A DNA stretch of 64,000 bases, taken from positions 38,080 through 102,079 of the forward strand of contig JAHHIC010000061.1 in NCBI GenBank assembly GCA_019359035.1, given 5' to 3'. The notes under the pieces are model-generated. The model saw only the letters and a list, made by a program, of their open reading frames with translations. It had not been told where the DNA came from and ran no database searches. A program made the translations under genes and the position numbers. This DNA is from Scytonematopsis contorta HA4267-MV1. GTDB lineage: Bacteria > Cyanobacteriota > Cyanobacteriia > Cyanobacteriales > Nostocaceae. Below, piece by piece: positions 63,852 through 64,000 of this stretch (positions are counted from its first letter, which is position 1; each line of letters opens with the position of its first letter).

Positions 63852-64000
63852 TTATATTTCACCATAATAGGAACCCGGTTATATTTCACCATAATAGGAA
63901 CCCGGTTATATTTCACCATAATAGGAACCCGGTTATATTTCACCATAATAGGAACCCGGTTATATTTCACCATAATAGGAACCCGGTTATATTTCACCAT
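63848..64000. repeat. 27-bp tandem repeat running off the window
   Basis: The unit CGGTTATATTTCACC plus ATAATAGGAACC repeats more than five times with no visible differences. 27 is divisible by 3, so on the minus strand it reads as repeats of MVKYNRVPI, but there is no ribosome site and no supporting domain. The array continues past the right edge. No spacers, so not a CRISPR array. Confidence 0.9.

Noticed and set aside
63848..64000. Possible CRISPR array
   Set aside because: Units follow one another without unique spacers and no cas gene is near; it is a plain tandem repeat.

Overview
The window looks like chromosomal DNA from a filamentous, probably heterocyst-forming cyanobacterium (Nostocales type). 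This is inferred from the AT-rich gaps, the many 7-bp tandem repeats (GTTGACT, CCCCACT and GCGAATT families), the long-form HPF/LrtA, the TerB plus Mo-dependent-nitrogenase-C protein, the PEP-CTERM protein, the BgtA/BgtB-type amino-acid transporter and the Uma2 and other cyanobacterial small proteins. No rRNA or other species marker is present.

Layout. Positions 1-13,085 (all minus strand) are an exopolysaccharide locus: a GumC/Wzc-like chain-length protein cut by the window edge, an O-antigen polymerase-like membrane protein, five GT4 glycosyltransferases, a polysaccharide pyruvyl transferase and a heparinase II/III-like lyase. Positions 13,086-14,117 hold a decayed glycosyltransferase copy, a MITE and a terminator. 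Positions 14,118-28,682 (minus strand) are a lasso-peptide (RiPP) gene cluster set inside the polysaccharide locus. In transcription order it has an ABC transporter, a PqqD-like RRE protein (B1), a cysteine-protease-like B2, an asparagine-synthetase-like cyclase (C), two almost identical 50-residue precursors (22,712-22,864 and 23,041-23,193), a JmjC/cupin-4 oxygenase, an HPr-kinase-like kinase, a methyltransferase, a second ABC transporter, a second methyltransferase, a nucleotidyltransferase-fold protein and a GT4 glycosyltransferase. Both precursors carry the lasso leader pattern YxxPxLxxxGxxxxxT, a Gly-start core with Asp at position 8, and a C-terminal Ser. A kinase and a nucleotidyltransferase beside a Ser-ending core point to a lasso peptide phosphorylated, and perhaps glycosylated, at its C terminus. 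The oxygenase and methyltransferases suggest further tailoring. Positions 29,335-33,477 return to polysaccharide functions (pectate-lyase-fold exported protein, FkbM methyltransferase, WecG/TagA transferase) plus tRNA-Gln.

Positions 33,900-40,000 are an accessory graveyard: a HigB-like toxin broken by a MITE with a 10-bp target duplication while its antitoxin stays intact, an orphan HigA-like regulator, an AbiEii-type nucleotidyltransferase pair, remnants of an AAA ATPase/DUF4276 pair, and an Rpn-like nuclease cut by an IS630 fragment. From about 40,000 to the end lie mostly housekeeping genes: M48 peptidase, two tRNA-Leu, murA, a SpoU/TrmH methyltransferase, a ThiF-like pair, a ferritin-like protein, an amino-acid ABC transporter, lipB, hpf, peroxiredoxin, obgE, a GCS2 ligase, cysC and a radical SAM protein.

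Repeats are unusually rich: four copies of one MITE family with 10-bp target duplications, at least seven 28-bp palindromes whose arms covary and which sit at gene 3' ends, heptad arrays, and a 27-bp tandem array running off the right edge.
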